Source: Trichobilharzia szidati
Lineage: Eukaryota; Platyhelminthes; Trematoda; Strigeidida; Schistosomatidae
Length of the DNA stretch: 64,000 nt
Direction of reading: 5' to 3'
Assembly: GCA_944472155.2 (NCBI GenBank)
Contig: OX235279.1
Span: 60,733,564 to 60,797,563 of the forward strand
Every line of letters starts with the position of its first letter. Within the stretch, counting starts at the first letter, position 1. Under the pieces are notes generated by a model. That model made no database searches and was not told the DNA's origin. It saw only the letters and a program-made list of their open reading frames with translations. Made by a program: the position numbers and the translations under genes. Positions 24,833 to 37,865 of this stretch are shown here, in pieces.

Positions 24833-27800
24833 GTAGGTCAATGTGTTTCTCTATTGATTGATTAATTTACCTCGCCGATGAGTAGTACATTTTAAAAAAA
24901 AACTCATTTTTCACCATCTGATTGGTCTGGAACTAAAAGTTGCATAGCTAGGTAGAGAGAAAAAAAGTGATTTAGGAACTCCTACTTAAGTCCGCCACTT
25001 AAGAATGATATAAAAATTTAAAACAAAACAGGAAAGTAACACAATGACATACCATAAACAAATATATATATATATATGAAGTCCATCATAATCGTAGAGA
25101 GCGAAAGTATCCATAGAAGTGAAATATCACATATCCCGACGAAAGGAAATGATTAGTACAACAAAGAAATTATAATTCATCTCCAAGCATTCATATACTG
25201 ATTGGTAAACTATATCAACAGGCTGAAAAATAGAAAAAACATAGCAGTTATCACACCCTGTTCACCTTCACTCATGTAGACTCATAAACAACTTATGGTA
25301 TAACGTATTCATCTATGCAGTGTTAAGGATTGCCGTACAGATTACTTTGCTCTTTATCAATGTTCCTTTTACTTCATAAGGCTTGAGTCAGCTGAGTACA
25401 AATAAAGTGAATAAAATACATAAGTAATCATCCTGATAGAATTTCTCGGCATATTCTAAATGAATATCAAATTCATTTTCGAAGAGTAGAACAAAACACC
25501 AAAGTGACACACGACATCCACACTATGCTGAAACTCTGAAGAATAAAATTATGAACAAAGTAATGACATACTCAAGATAAAGAGATGGAATTATCCTGGA
25601 ATGTGGAGGTGAAACAAGACATAGGTAGGAGTGGTTGCATAGTCGTTGGGCGGATTTGCTAAGGAAAATGAACGTGATAAGTGAAAAATATGAGTTAATG
25701 AGATGGTAGATGGTCAGGTGATAAAGGTGAAAGGAGAAGAATGACATGATATTTTGGAGTTGTGCAATTGAAGAGGTCAATGTTTACCTAGGTGGTAGCA
25801 TGACAGTGACAGTCACTCGTCATTGCGAAAGCGATTAGTTCAGTAATTTGAAGTTAGCATGAGTTTCCATAACCACCTCAAAATATTCGCACTTTTCTAC
25901 TTGGTGTCTCCTTCCACTTCGGTACCACAAGCCTAACACCATGTGAGGGAGATTCACATTGACATTTGAGACAGACTCCTAGATTCTGCAGCACAATTGT
26001 CTCTCACTTCTTCCTATCTGCTGACATGTGAATTAATAATTGCACTTCGAGCTACTTTCACATTCTTGACAATGATTAATTTGATGTATTTGTTGAAGTC
26101 ACCGTGAGTGAAGAATTCGTGTAGTTGGTGTGATGTCATGTGCGTGACATAACATCTTTGTCAATAACTTCGGTCGTCATTTGATCATGCATAGAGGTCG
26201 TCGTTTGAAGGGTTGTCTCACTCATAGTTCTTATTGTGCTTGAATTCCCGAATACATTTTACACACAGAAGCTGATTTACTGCCTCACAACCTGTTCAGC
26301 AGTGCTTCATATTTCTGAGTGTAGTTTTTCTGTAGTGAAGTAGCAGTGAACTGATTGTCTGGGTCTACGAAGAGTGTACACGTTTCACTCTCTGACTTAA
26401 TCCAGTCACTACAACATCGCACCTTCCACTGTGTTTATTGTGCATTGTACCTCGTTCCTATTGCCCATCTATTCATGGATGAATTTCTATGCAATACAAT
26501 TCAGATTTGTTCTGCTGGTGATTATGGACTTTTTATCTCTGCATCCAATCGGCTTGTCTTACACACCAGTAGAAACAGACATAATCGAATAATCGTAAAA
26601 ATGATAATAGTAATAATAATAATAATGATTGTTATTATTACTTGTCGTTTGGATTATCGTCACTGCAATTAGGTTATTTGTCTAATCGTTGTGTCGATAA
26701 TTACAGTGTTTGTATCATGATAAGTATCTGCATATGTTTACTTAGGTCATATAAACATAAAACCTGGTGTAAGTGGATGATGTTGTTTGTGTAAGCATGC
26801 TTGTGTGTGTGTGTGTGCGTGTGCGTATGTATATGTTTCATATCCTTCTGCGTTTCTATCGTTTGTCGCGCGGACTTCGTGTGTTCTCTTCCGGTGTAGT
26901 TGATAAAGTGTAAGTGAATGAGAGGCGGAAGTGTGAGGAGGAGAGTTAGTTAGTTACTTAGTTAGTGAGTGAGTGAGAGAGAGAGTGAGAGAGGGAGTTA
27001 ACGAAGGAGGTAGTGAGTTAGCGAGCTGGTATATGCCTTCGATTAATATGGAATATGGGATTGTATAAGAGGAGATGTCTGTGTGATAATGAGATTTTAT
27101 CAGATATTGATTCTCGAGTTGTGGAGATTACAGTGAAGGTGAATGTTTAGGAATGTGTGTAGGGCATTTTTTTTGAAGATATGCTGGTTTGCATATAATG
27201 TTTAAATGGACTTGTAAAGACATAATTAATAAATCATTTGCAGGCTGAATTTATCAAGAAACATGAATCATAATTTTGATCTGAAGAAGAAACGATCGGT
27301 TCCATTTATTATTGACTTTTCACTTCAGCCTTTGGTTCCTAGGGCAGAAGTCGACTGTGTACGAATGCCTAATTGCGAAGAAATTTAACCGTCTTAATAG
27401 TTTAGCTCTATTTGGGTAATTTTCGCTTTTATGTTATGTGAGTAATTTTGAGCGTTTTGCTATTCATGTAAGTTTCACATGTTAGTCTGAATACCAATTG
27501 AGGTTCTCCTTGTAAATGCAACAGTGGGTTGAATGTTTTTGTAAATAGATTACTAACCAAATTGCATTCGACTTACTTTTGCAGATTTATCAGTGCCTTT
27601 AAATTTATCGAAGCTGAGGGGAAATTTGTTTGACTTTTGACTTAGCAACTACTCGATGCATTTCATGAAGTTCAGAATTTTTGACTCTCCGGAATGCATT
27701 GTATTTATTCCTATATTTTCACTCATATGTATATCAACTAATAGCTCTACTTGGAGTTTTTGACTTCAGATATTTCTTGAATAAATAGGGGTTAGATATT

Positions 27801-30777
27801 ATGTGTGTGTACAGCAGTGAATCGTATTTCCTAATGAGGAAATATATTCTACTTTGAAAGTCACCTGCACTTCACACTAACTAGCTTCTGACTGAAGATC
27901 TAAAGCAAACTTTTAGATTACGTAATTGATGATATGCCTAGTTAAGTAGTACCAGTATGAAGGTAACTAACGTCGACAGAATCCCACAATACATGGTATC
28001 CAGTAATTGAACAATCCTAAGATAACTGAGAATGGAAATATTGCAATTTCATTCTCTTGCCTATTATTTTTTATTGAAATATAAAATTAATAATTTGCCT
28101 ACCATTCAACGCAGTTTTTAGATTGACCTAGAAAGCAGTTGGTTAATATATACATATACATATGCATTAGATACTGTTTCAGTTACACAGTTGCAGAAAA
28201 CATTTTTCAGTACATTTACGCTAAATGTTACCATTCTTTTTCAAAAGGTTAATTGGTTTTATGGTGAAGAAATATGTTGATTACCTAACCATTTCAGTTT
28301 CTTTCTGTAAATATAACTCCATTTAGAGTAGATTTATTGCTTTTAGGTACTTTAATCTTTTGATAGATCGCATTATACATGTATATTTTGCCGGTTGGCT
28401 TTTTGTACCTCGACCACTACAAATATTGTTAAGAAAGCACCTTAGTTTCTTACTACTCTAGGACTGCTTATGCATTCAGCTGTTGGAATTCCGGCAAAAA
28501 GGTTGCACGTTCGAAGCCTATCTACAAATGTTAACGTAACCCTGTTGTATTATCAGCCCACCCACAATTAGTGTATAGATTTTGGGTAACATTGATTGTT
28601 TTAACACACTCATTCTTTTATCAGAGAACCTTTCTACGAAAGAATGATTAGGGGCATGATGGTTTTCAACTAAAAGTGTTTACAGTTGTGTTGATTAGAT
28701 TGTTCCTAACACCGCATAATTCGAAAGTTTTGCAAAAGGATCTACAGATTTACTTCTGATTTACTCATCATTTTGGCTTTTCATATATAAGCACTAAAAC
28801 AAATAAAGTCGTTGTTTCTCTTCGTTTGTTTGACTGTGAGTGGAGTAAAAAGACTGGCATGTCAAAATAGGCCTGGTTAATAAAGTCCATTTCGAACAGC
28901 ATTTATATTCTCTTACAAATACCCATTTATTTCCAGTAAAAACAATTATTCACTTAACATTTTTCAAAATGGAACACCAGTTGTTATGTGCACTTATGTA
29001 AATATTTTTAATCAAGGTTGACTCTCAGAGGTTCATTAAAGACAACATATGGCTACTTTTATGTTATCAGAAATACAAGAATTAGACAAAGTGATTAAAC
29101 GTAAACAACATAAGAATAAAAAGAATTTCTAGGCGAATGAATATAAACAATTACTGCATACTTCTTCAACTGGCTGAATTCGCTAATATGTTTTCCGACT
29201 TAACGCCAAGTGTATTGTTTAATGATGTAAAATGTTAACAATCAACACTGCCTAAGTCTGTTTTGAAAGTAGTCAATAGATACATGTGGGTAGTGTGAGC
29301 AGTAAAAGTTATTGAAAAGACAACTAAATACATGAAGTTAGAACATAAAATGAAGTTAATAAGACTGTTCTGGAGAATAACGATAGATGAATACGGTTTG
29401 TATGCTGCTGATCAACAGTCTTAAACCCTTTTTTCAATATATTCATGTATGAGAAATTGTCATTAACCTATGACTTTCATCATTCTTTGATTCTTAAGTT
29501 ATTCAATACTCATTTTATCCACGTTTGTTTTCCGAGTACTGTAGTCGATCTGTTATTAGGTGAATAACTGGAATTAGCATATTCATCCAATGCGCAAAAT
29601 ATTGAAAAAAAATAGTTATTTCCATCGTTTACCGTCAAGAAAAGTCTCAAACGTTAATCATCTTTCTACTTACAACGTATTTTGGCACTTATACAGAGAT
29701 TCAGATAGTATTTTGAAATCTCTAGCTGCATAATACTTAAAATATGCTAGCAGATTCTTTGTCTTAAATAACATCACTTTTTTGTATTTCCACTTTGATT
29801 TCTAATTAGCTATGAACTAAATACAATAATATAGGAACTGCTATTATGATACTACTAAAGTTTTGTAAATGTCGACAAATAATAAATATCAGTGGTGTGT
29901 TTGTTCTTATTTTGATTACAGCTTCCACAAAATTATAAAATCTCTTCACGTTTTTCTAACTATTATTTTAACTATTGATATTTTGCTTACTGCGTTTTAT
30001 TCACTTCGAAGAAATCCTGTTGATTTTCCATTTCAACACTTTGCGAACAGCATTCTAATTTTGCAACATTTGGTTTGTCGAAATATTACATTATTTGTTA
30101 TTCGTCTTGAAAACTATTCTTACCACTAAGATTTCTTGATGCATTTCTTGTGAAATCTATCATATGTATGAATTCTTCTATATTTCATTAATGTACTGCT
30201 GGGTTATGAATAAAGTATCTCTTGAAGGATTCAGATTCTTCTGAGTAATATACCACTTTATCTGTATATTTGTGGTCTCTGAGCTGGATGGTATAATCAC
30301 TGAACTTTCATTTTGGAGTCAGTGATGAAGATGTTATCTAGAAAAGTAACGAAAACTTCTGAGTTACACCATCTTATTCAGAGAGCATGACTATCTCATT
30401 AACACCTACCTGAACCACAAGTCTGCACCATCATTTCTTATATGCTAATTTACTAAATAATAAATGCTTACTGAGGCATCTAGGCGCTGAATTGATGCAT
30501 AAATTTCCAATAAAAGTACTATTTCCTCAGACAACTATTGCGACATGAAGTTGGTGTAGTGAGTAAATTTAAACTGACTTGAATTGTTGGTATCTGTGTA
30601 GAATTAAAGCAATACAGATTACCTATAAGAATACTCTTAAGAAAAAACATATCACCGACGAAACAAGATGAAGATTTTCAGTTTATTTTTTTCATAATGC
30701 ATAATCTTTCTCATGTATTTTATTTTATTTTCTGTCTCTTTCCTACATTACTTTTCACTTCTGTTATTGTCATGTAG
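24833..30777 (+). other. SER: Intron 2 of receptor gene
   Basis: 5.9 kb, GTAGGT donor, ATGTAG acceptor. It contains an AT microsatellite near 25062-25076 and the whole 2-kb repeat copy 2 (25243-27280). A sequence near 28490-28515 (GCACGTTCGAAGCC) looks like a lone B box but has no matching A box. The remainder is AT-rich with no recognised feature. Confidence 0.8.
25243..27280 (+). repeat. Unclassified 2-kb dispersed repeat, copy 2
   Basis: Second copy of the element at 4981-7018, located in intron 2 of the receptor gene. Differences include loss of about 17 bp near 25683 relative to copy 1, and a GA-rich replacement of the GTTA-type microsatellite near 26945-27000. The shared boundaries are sharp on both sides, which supports insertion of a defined unit. 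No clear target-site duplication flanks this copy. Confidence 0.8.
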
Positions 30778-30885
30778 CACCATTCCTCAAGTCGGATAGT
30801 TATTGTGTAATCGAATGTGATTTGAATACTCAGATTCCTGTAAATGGGACTTGCAAAGAATGCCCGAAGTCTGGATGTCCTGAAC
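30778..30885 (+). CDS. SER: Receptor exon c: end of cysteine-rich domain II
   Basis: Phase 1 to phase 1, 35 whole codons: PFLKSDSYCVIECDLNTQ followed by NGTCKECPKSGCPE. In ErbB receptors the corresponding segment reads C-V-x-x-C...C-x-x-C-x-x-x-C and closes domain II before the second L domain. Five cysteines and one N-G-T glycosylation sequon are visible. Acceptor CATGTAG, donor GTAAGT. Its short length is normal for this gene, where the ectodomain is split into many small exons. Confidence 0.93.
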
Positions 30886-31114
30886 GTAAGTTTAATGCCC
30901 TAGATTTTATAATTTTGTGGTTTTCGTAAACATACTACAAAAAGAGATAATGGATGAGGTGCAGGAGTATAACGAAAACCCGGGAAATTTAGAAGTGTTA
31001 AAATTGGCTGCTAATACCTAATGGGTTCAAGGTGGATTGGACTTTATTGACTGAAAATTTAGTAACCAACTAAATTTTTCTAACTATTTAACATTATTAG
31101 CATAGTAGTGATAA

Positions 31115-32175
31115 TAATGCCTTCGACAGCGTTGACCTCTACTTCAGCACTACGAATTACTCCAAATCTTTATCAATCTCATTCAACAGAAATATGACAT
31201 CGACAAATGTCGATTGATCCACAACAGGAAGCTCAGCGGAATCTCTGAAGTGAAGACAACATTAAGACAAGACTACCTACTATCACCGATGATTTTCGTA
31301 ATTGTGGTGGATTGGGTCGTATAGAAGACTGTGAGGAATGAATACTTCAAACCAGTGAGAAAACTCTGAAAGATCAGGATATGGTGGATGATGTCTAATG
31401 TCGCATAAACTCGAAGACTTATGAAAGAGAACTGACAAGTTGGCAGAAAACCCTGGGTAATGGCGAAGACAGGAGTTCAAGCGATAACAGAGAAGGCAGA
31501 GGTGATGAAGATGACTGGTTACTGACAACGTCAAGCATTAATCATTTTCAATGAGAGGAATTTGAATGAGGTCACTTCTTTCGCTTATTATGGGCAGCAT
31601 CGTATTAGCTAAGGTTGACACATATGTGAGGTTGTCAAAGGCAGTTGGGATAGGAAAAGCAAGGCAGACCTTAATTACTCTGAAGTCAGAGTGAAAATCT
31701 ACTACACCAAGATTAAAGAGCAAGATTGGAATTTTCAATGCTGATCTCATATCAGTGCTTCCATATAGTTCAGAAGCCTGACATGTCACCAAAAAGCGTT
31801 TTCAACAGATTGTAGACTTTCATCAACAGCTTTCTTAGTTGGCTGCAAGCTGAATATCAGGTGACTGGCAATAAACTCAGGGAACGAACTAGCTAAGAAC
31901 CTGTTTCCCAACAAATGTGACAAAGAAAGTGGAGATTAATCGAACACACTGAGGAGACCATTGAGTGACATCGCGCGCCAACCCCTCAAGTGGAACCTGG
32001 ATTGGAAACGATGAGTTAAGCGTCTGAGGGAAACATGTAGGAGATTGTGTGAGGCGGAAATGGAAGCTTATGGGCAATCGAGAAGCCATCTGAAGAGGGT
32101 GGTCGAGGAAAGGATGAAACTGAGATGTGCGGTTGAGGCCCTGTGTTCCGCTCGGAACCTAAGCGAATAATAATT
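31115..32175 (+). mobile_element. RTE-clade LINE, degraded 5'-truncated copy
   Basis: Plus-strand reading in shifting frames: A-F-D-S-V-D at 31118, then HNRKLSGISEVKT, LRQDYLLSPMIF (the L-S-P motif of RTE reverse transcriptases), VIVVDWVV, and further on the C-terminal basic segment near 31990-32030. It ends with GTTCCGCTCGGAACC and AATAATAATTTT near 32172. Several frameshifts and stops make it non-functional. The 5' end coincides with an ATAATAATG stretch. Confidence 0.8.
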
Positions 32176-34767
32176 TTATAAAAGCTAAATAATAGTAATA
32201 ATAAGCATGCTTCCATTAAAACTAGTAAGCACAAGATAGGGAAAAAGTAATACGAAGTGAATTTCACTGTTCAAATTTATAAAAGGGAATCATTGTATGA
32301 AGTTTTATTATCCGTAGGAAATTCATTTCTTCAGTTTCCCTCCAGCCGTATATAATCTTTAATCTTTTTCCTACCTGTGAGGACGCTTGTACTTGTGGAA
32401 CATGAATAATATAATGTTCAGACTTCATTGGGGTCTAAAATGTTGGTTGCTGAAATGAATTACATTGCTTTTGACAGTGATTTGTTGAGAAAGACAAATG
32501 TGGTATGCTTCGTTACTGAATATCTTAGCTTATTTTTAAGATAACTCAGAGTTTTTTCCCAGTGAGTTAAGTTCATGAACTTAAATGCGAAATTCTTCTT
32601 TGATCAGTCTATCTGAAACTAAATGGAGATATGTTTTGATTTGACCTAAATCCTTATATACAAATTGCATTTTAATCCTAGAAAGCATTATAAGAGAAGT
32701 ATCTATTCATAAACCAGATATTATAGATATGTTTCGACATAGAGGGAAGATAAAAGCTCAAGTTAGCAGACTACTTCAATTCATTGGGGAAAACTTCCTC
32801 CCATGCATATAACTTGCAGAAGAAATGTATGTGTTCCACAGTAGAAATTTTCCAAATCTCTGACTGAAATTATACACATAAATTCCAATTCAAATCGATA
32901 GTTTTCAGTTTACAACCATGCTGGAAAACTATATTATGCGAACACCTACAAGAAAATTAAAGCGTAATTAGATTGCAGTCTACAAGAAATGTTAAATCAC
33001 TGGTGTGATCAGCTGTAAGGGGTAATGAACCGAGTATTCCAGCAAGAGGTATACACAGATCACTATACGCATCTACTACTTGTTGAAAACAAGTATTTTA
33101 AAATGTTAGAAAAACTTTCATGTAATGAGTGGAACATCTGATCAGCGTGGAACTCAAAACAAGAGAGAAACAGACTTGAAAAGCCGGTTGATTATGAATA
33201 ATTTTAACAAAAGGACTTAAATTTTCTGTATATGTCACGCCCAACTATCTTTGACAATTTACAAATGACTTCACAACCTACACCAATAGAAACGTGACAT
33301 AACACCGATATAACTAATGTTTATTTAAAGATTGAAGAAAACTAAGTTTATTTGGTTACCAGAAGCCTTTGACGTCATGACTTTTCAGTCTAATTTTTCT
33401 AGGTAAATCATAAATGGGATTAATCTTATTTGAAACAGAACTGTAAATTAGCTGCAGATGAACAGTTTTCCTTGTCCAGACAGTCAACTAAAATCTCTGA
33501 GTTATTTTCAAACTTAATCCTAAATTTGCTTAGTTATTCTGATAGTTACTTAGACGATCTTCTCTTCATTTCTGTTCTCGAAAACTGAAAATTAAATGTG
33601 CATTTTTTTGTCAGTCATATTAACATGAATCAGACTTCAATAAAACTCAGCAAAAAGTGGAATTTCATTACGCATATACAGTCGTATAAGTAAGAGGTAT
33701 ACAGATGTCATCCTTGAGTCCTATGAAACGATACTATTCTCTACATGTCTTGAGTCATTTGCAGAAAGCTGTAACAAGAGCTTAGCACGTGGGCTAGGTA
33801 CTAAATTCCAAGAATATTAAGTACGTAAAAGTACATTTTTAGCTGATAACCTTTGAACAAGAATTACAGAATGGTTTTTGCCCTACTCCAGGATGCATTT
33901 TAAAATGTATCCTCACAACAGGATATCTTGTGTTCTTTGGTATCAACAATAATTAACCTGTGTTTCTTGACTTTTCAGCCATGTACATTTTCCTGGCTTA
34001 TATATAAATGTATGATGCAATTCATTTCAGTTTTTTGCTACTTCTGGCAACATACTCAAACATGAAGGTCTAAATGCTTTTTTAAAACCTACTTTTAATC
34101 GATACACTTTTATTAATCTATGATCATTGGTGAAATAACAGAGGTACATGACTGTGGTGAAGAAAACTGAAAAGTAGATGATATTGTGCTTTGTCCAATA
34201 GATTAGCAGATCACATTCATTTACTTCTCATTCTTCTTCGAAGTGGTGGTGAAATTTATACTCACCGCTTTTGACTTTAACGCTAATTTCAAGGGAGGGG
34301 ATAACTTAATCCTTGTTTAACATCCTGTCCATAAAATTGTTGATTTTTGTACTGTGTGTATGTGGTTTCCAGACTATGACATCGGGTCACATTTATCTAA
34401 TTTAATAATAGCAATACGACAACTAACATTCATTTGTCCTTCGGTCAGTTAATTACCCCACTATATCACTTGATAACGTCTATTCAAACATATTTTAGCA
34501 TTAATAAACTATAAACTATACTGTAATATATAGCTCAAACCAAGAGACTGTATAAGGAACAGCTAGCCACCCGTACAGTATACTAGTACAGATTGTCAAA
34601 CTGCGTAGTATAATGATTTGAAACCAAGAAGTAAGTGCACCTCATACTTGAAAATTGAACATGATTTTCGATTACAATGGAAGATTGTTTACTACTCATA
34701 GTCGGAAGTTTGTAGGAATTTTCAAGATTTAAACTAATTAGTTCCTTTTATGAAGATCTACATAGCG

Positions 34768-34905
34768 AAAAAAGACTTAATTTATCTTAGACGCGTATAT
34801 GTTTGCGCAACACATTTCAGGCATTCAGATCACACACACACACACTTGTCATACACATTTATATGAAAAGGCTCTGTCTCACTTAAATTAAGTCTTCTTA
34901 TTGTT
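34768..34905. repeat. Decayed inverted repeat related to the 60.7-kb palindrome
   Basis: The left half (AAGACTTAATTTATCTTAGA and GCGCAACACATTTC) and right half (TTAAATTAAGTCTTCTTATTG) correspond to the two arms of the palindrome at 60722-60826, but a CA-rich insertion now separates them and most of the right arm is lost. The shared GTCTTCTTATTG right flank shows common descent. Confidence 0.5.
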
Positions 34906-35807
34906 TTGCCCAAATTTTCAAGATATTCACACACACACACAGAAAGAATAATAAAAAATTTGTAAAAACCTTTATCAGATACCGTATAATACACACGAAA
35001 ATGATGTTAATTAGAAAACAAAAGTTACCTAACTTCTCGTTACACGTACAATTTAAGTGGAGAAATGAAAAACAGATATGCGAATAGCAGTACAAATTTA
35101 TTTTTAAGAGATAATCAAGTGTTATTACACAAATCGATTTCCGAAGATACACAGACTAAGATATGTCGACCAAAACGAGACCATGCAGATCATTTCAGAT
35201 GGTTAAATTACCTTTTATTCTATAAATATCTGTAGTTTACGTACAAAGCATAACTACTCAACCAGTTAGGTGAATGTGCTTTCCGGAATAAAAGCATGAA
35301 TAAAAAAGTAAAACAACTACATAGAATAAATCATTCATCTGTCCCTCATTTTGACCGTAACCGGCCTAATCAAACGTAGAACACATTTTATGCCACTATC
35401 ATTTTGCCTTAGTTAGCACCTTTTTTTGACTTCTATTTCTATTTTAAAATAAATAAACTGTGCATGAATTTTAGTATGTTTAGTAAATACCGTTTGTTTT
35501 GAGAATTTTTTAATAAGACCAAATTCATAATAATTAAAAGGTATTCATATATATGTAGTGCGCACATCATGAAAACTTAGAACTCCAATGTAACTGAGTC
35601 ATGGTGGTGAACAGACACACCTGTTCAACAATCAAGTATTCCTTGGTACTCACTTTTATCAAATTTGTCTATAGGAAAGATTATCAACATATAATTTCTG
35701 TTTTTTTGACAACAATTCATGTATGCTTAAATAAGCACTCAGTATAAACCATTACACACTTTGTTTCCATGTCATCATAGTAACTTCCTTTTATTCTGGT
35801 ATTATAG

Positions 35808-35937
35808 ATTGTAAAGAAGAGACTATCTTTCCCAATACGACACTGCATGTTCTGCAGTTAAGTTCACTGAGAAAACTTAAATCATGTGTCCACTATACTG
35901 GTATCCTTTACATCAGCAAAGAATCTTTCCAAAGGAG
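35808..35937 (+). CDS. SER: Receptor exon d: start of ligand-binding domain III (L2)
   Basis: Reads (H)CKEETIFPN, then LHVLQLSSLRKLKSCVHYTG and ILYISKESFQR. The pattern L..L..C....G.L.I....F is that of the first strand-turn of an ErbB receptor-L domain (human: F-K-N-C-T-S-I-S-G-D-L-H-I-L). An N-T-T glycosylation sequon lies early in the exon. It enters in phase 1 and leaves in phase 2. Acceptor GGTATTATAG, donor GTATGT. Confidence 0.92.
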
Positions 35938-36489
35938 GTATGTTGTAAGGTTTTTGAGATAAACTATCCAAATATAAATATGTAACATGAAAAGCACCTT
36001 AAATAACCTGCGATCATTTTAAAAATCCTAATGAATCTCACTGTTGCAAAAAGACATTTGAAGTACCAACAATACCAAAGATATAGAAATCTACTTCAAT
36101 TCTAGATGCTCAAAGATTTTTTACTACAACTGTATGTGAAGACGCTTAGGAAAACACAAAATTTTTTTAAACTGTTGCCGAAAAAATGTTATTGGAAAAC
36201 TAATTTCATAAAAATATTCCGGAAGCCTTGTGGCATATTCACTCGTAAGGAACGTTTCCTTTTAATGTCAAATTTCTGCTTTAATTCAGTATAGTTTATT
36301 TGCAATACTGCACATATATTCCGTAAGTAATTATGAAAAACTATACTAAAGACTGTTACAGTTGAAAAACTGTCAAATATTAAAAAGAATATTTTGATTG
36401 GACACCAGGTAGTAAATAGTTACATGCATCTAGTCCTTTGTAAGCGTTGTCTGTACAACTGAATATCTCTGTAATAAGCTGTCTCAAGA

Positions 36490-36605
36490 CACAAAATAAG
36501 AGTACTGGACAACTGTTTCGTCCTAATTTGGAACTTTTCATCAGTACGTGCCCCACCGGGATTCAAACCCAGGACATTCTGGTTACAAGGTGAGCTCTTA
36601 GGGAC
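36490..36605 (-). repeat. Hammerhead SINE, minus-strand degenerate arm
   Basis: The minus strand shows CTGATGA, a distorted stem II with an AAA insertion (AAAGTTCC / GGAC), GAAA, stem III ACAG/TTGT and the GTC triplet followed by CAGTAC. Stem I on the 5' side is shortened because the CTG duplication seen at 10.7 kb is missing. A B-box relic (GGTTTGAATCC on the minus strand, about 36552-36562) lies upstream. Core bases survive but the helices are damaged, so activity is doubtful. Confidence 0.7.
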
Positions 36606-36714
36606 CAGATTCAATGGCGTGTGAATTCTAACTTCTGCCAATTCATGGCATAGCGCGACCACTTTGCACTGTCTTCTTCTATGAGTTTACTGTCTCACCT
36701 TCACCCTGCTATAC

Positions 36715-36835
36715 CCTACTGATCACTGAAGAGTCCCAAATTAGGACGAAACAGTTGAACAGTATTCCCAGGTTGTCAAATGGTTCTCTAACTGATGCCA
36801 GCTCATGAGGAAACCCTTCAGCCAATCAAAGACAA
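36715..36835 (+). repeat. Hammerhead SINE, plus-strand arm with broken cleavage site
   Basis: CTGAAGA, stem II GTCC/GGAC with loop CAAATTA, and GAAA are intact (about 36727-36753), but the sequence that should read GTC at the cleavage site is GAA (ACAGTTGAACAGTATT). The downstream body (TTCTCTAACTGATGCCAGCT) matches the 10.7-kb copy. It lies about 110 bp from the minus-strand arm, repeating the head-to-head arrangement seen at 10538-10790 but with a longer spacer. Confidence 0.7.
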
Positions 36836-37707
36836 TCCCTACAAAGCCAATACTTGAAAACACATAAAAATGCCGAAATAATGATAGAAGTGAAACACAA
36901 GTAGAATATTAATATTAATTGTTTTGCATTATTTTTACCTTTGATATTCAAGTTAATCAACCTCTTTAAAAATGAACTCTCTGCATAATATTACAACAGA
37001 TTCTACAACGGAAAATGAAATTTTGCTGAAAAATACAACGGAAATAGTAGCCAAATATGTTGACCTACTTTGTATTTTTGTTAACAGAATTCTAAGACAC
37101 ATACTTAGCCCGGCATTTTTGTCAGCTTAGTCTACCTTTATGTTGTATTACGTAAACTTGTTTTAACAAGAAAATTAATTCTTCAGAATTAATTTTTATT
37201 CTATAGCATGAGAGATTTAATTTAAACTAGCGACACATTTAGTAAGATAACATCTTGGGCTATGTCTTTTCTTCTTCCAGAAAAATGTGTTTATTATAAC
37301 CGAAAAAAAAAAACAATTCAAATAATTCTAGTGATATTATCGACATGAAATTTTTCCCCAAGTTATCTCCAACAATATTTATATATTGCTATAAGGTGAT
37401 TGAAGCATGTGCAAACGAGGCATTCATCTTCTGTTTGTACGTATGCCTGACTAGCAGAATCTGTTTCTTTCCCTTGGTAATTGTAATATCAACAACATTT
37501 TCATGTTTCAAAGGTTGCTACTTAGTACGAATATTTGGAACTGGTTCGATTAGCCAAAATAAACGATCAGATGGAGATCATTAAAGGAGTTGGAAGGAAA
37601 CGTTGTCTGCAGCATAGCAGTGATCTCGGTTTCCTTCCAAATGATGTAAACTAATAGCTCTGGGAGTCTTTTCATATTATTTTTTTTCTTTTATTTTTTT
37701 CACTTAG

Positions 37708-37865
37708 TCCCCAGTTTCCAGATCCCATCGAAGATGTGAATGAATTATATAATTTATTGAATTTGAAATCAATTGTTGGTTATATATATTTTGATTTGAG
37801 CGAAGTTCCAGAACAATTAACGAATTTAACATTTCTAGAGAATCTAGAATCCGTTGTTCTCGAGG
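37708..37865 (+). CDS. SER: Receptor exon e: domain III (L2), central repeats
   Basis: Fifty-two whole codons: PQFPDPIEDVNELYNLLNLK, SIVGYIYFDLSEVPEQLTNL, TFLENLESVVLEG. This is the classic L-domain core: L-N-x-L-K-S-I-x-G-Y-(I/L), P-x-x-L-T-N-L, F-L-E-N-L-E-x-(V/I). An N-L-T glycosylation sequon is present. It enters in phase 2 and leaves in phase 1. The acceptor follows a long T-rich tract (TTTTTTTCACTTAG), donor GTAAGT. It would form part of the beta-helix face that binds EGF-like ligand in this receptor family. Confidence 0.96.

Larger units (their letters stand above)
30886..35807 (+). other. SER: Intron 3 of receptor gene
   Basis: 4.9 kb, GTAAGT donor, ATTATAG acceptor. It holds a degraded RTE LINE (31115-32175) and a decayed relative of the 60.7-kb palindrome (34768-34905) with CA-repeats at 34829-34845 and 34927-34940. 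Other parts show nothing recognisable. Confidence 0.8.
35938..37707 (+). other. SER: Intron 4 of receptor gene
   Basis: 1.8 kb, GTATGT donor, CACTTAG acceptor. It contains the degenerate hammerhead SINE pair (36490-36790). The rest is AT-rich and shows nothing else. Confidence 0.8.

Noticed and set aside
28490..28520. Lone B-box-like GCACGTTCGAAGCC in intron 2
   Set aside because: No A box at the right distance and no second copy in the window.
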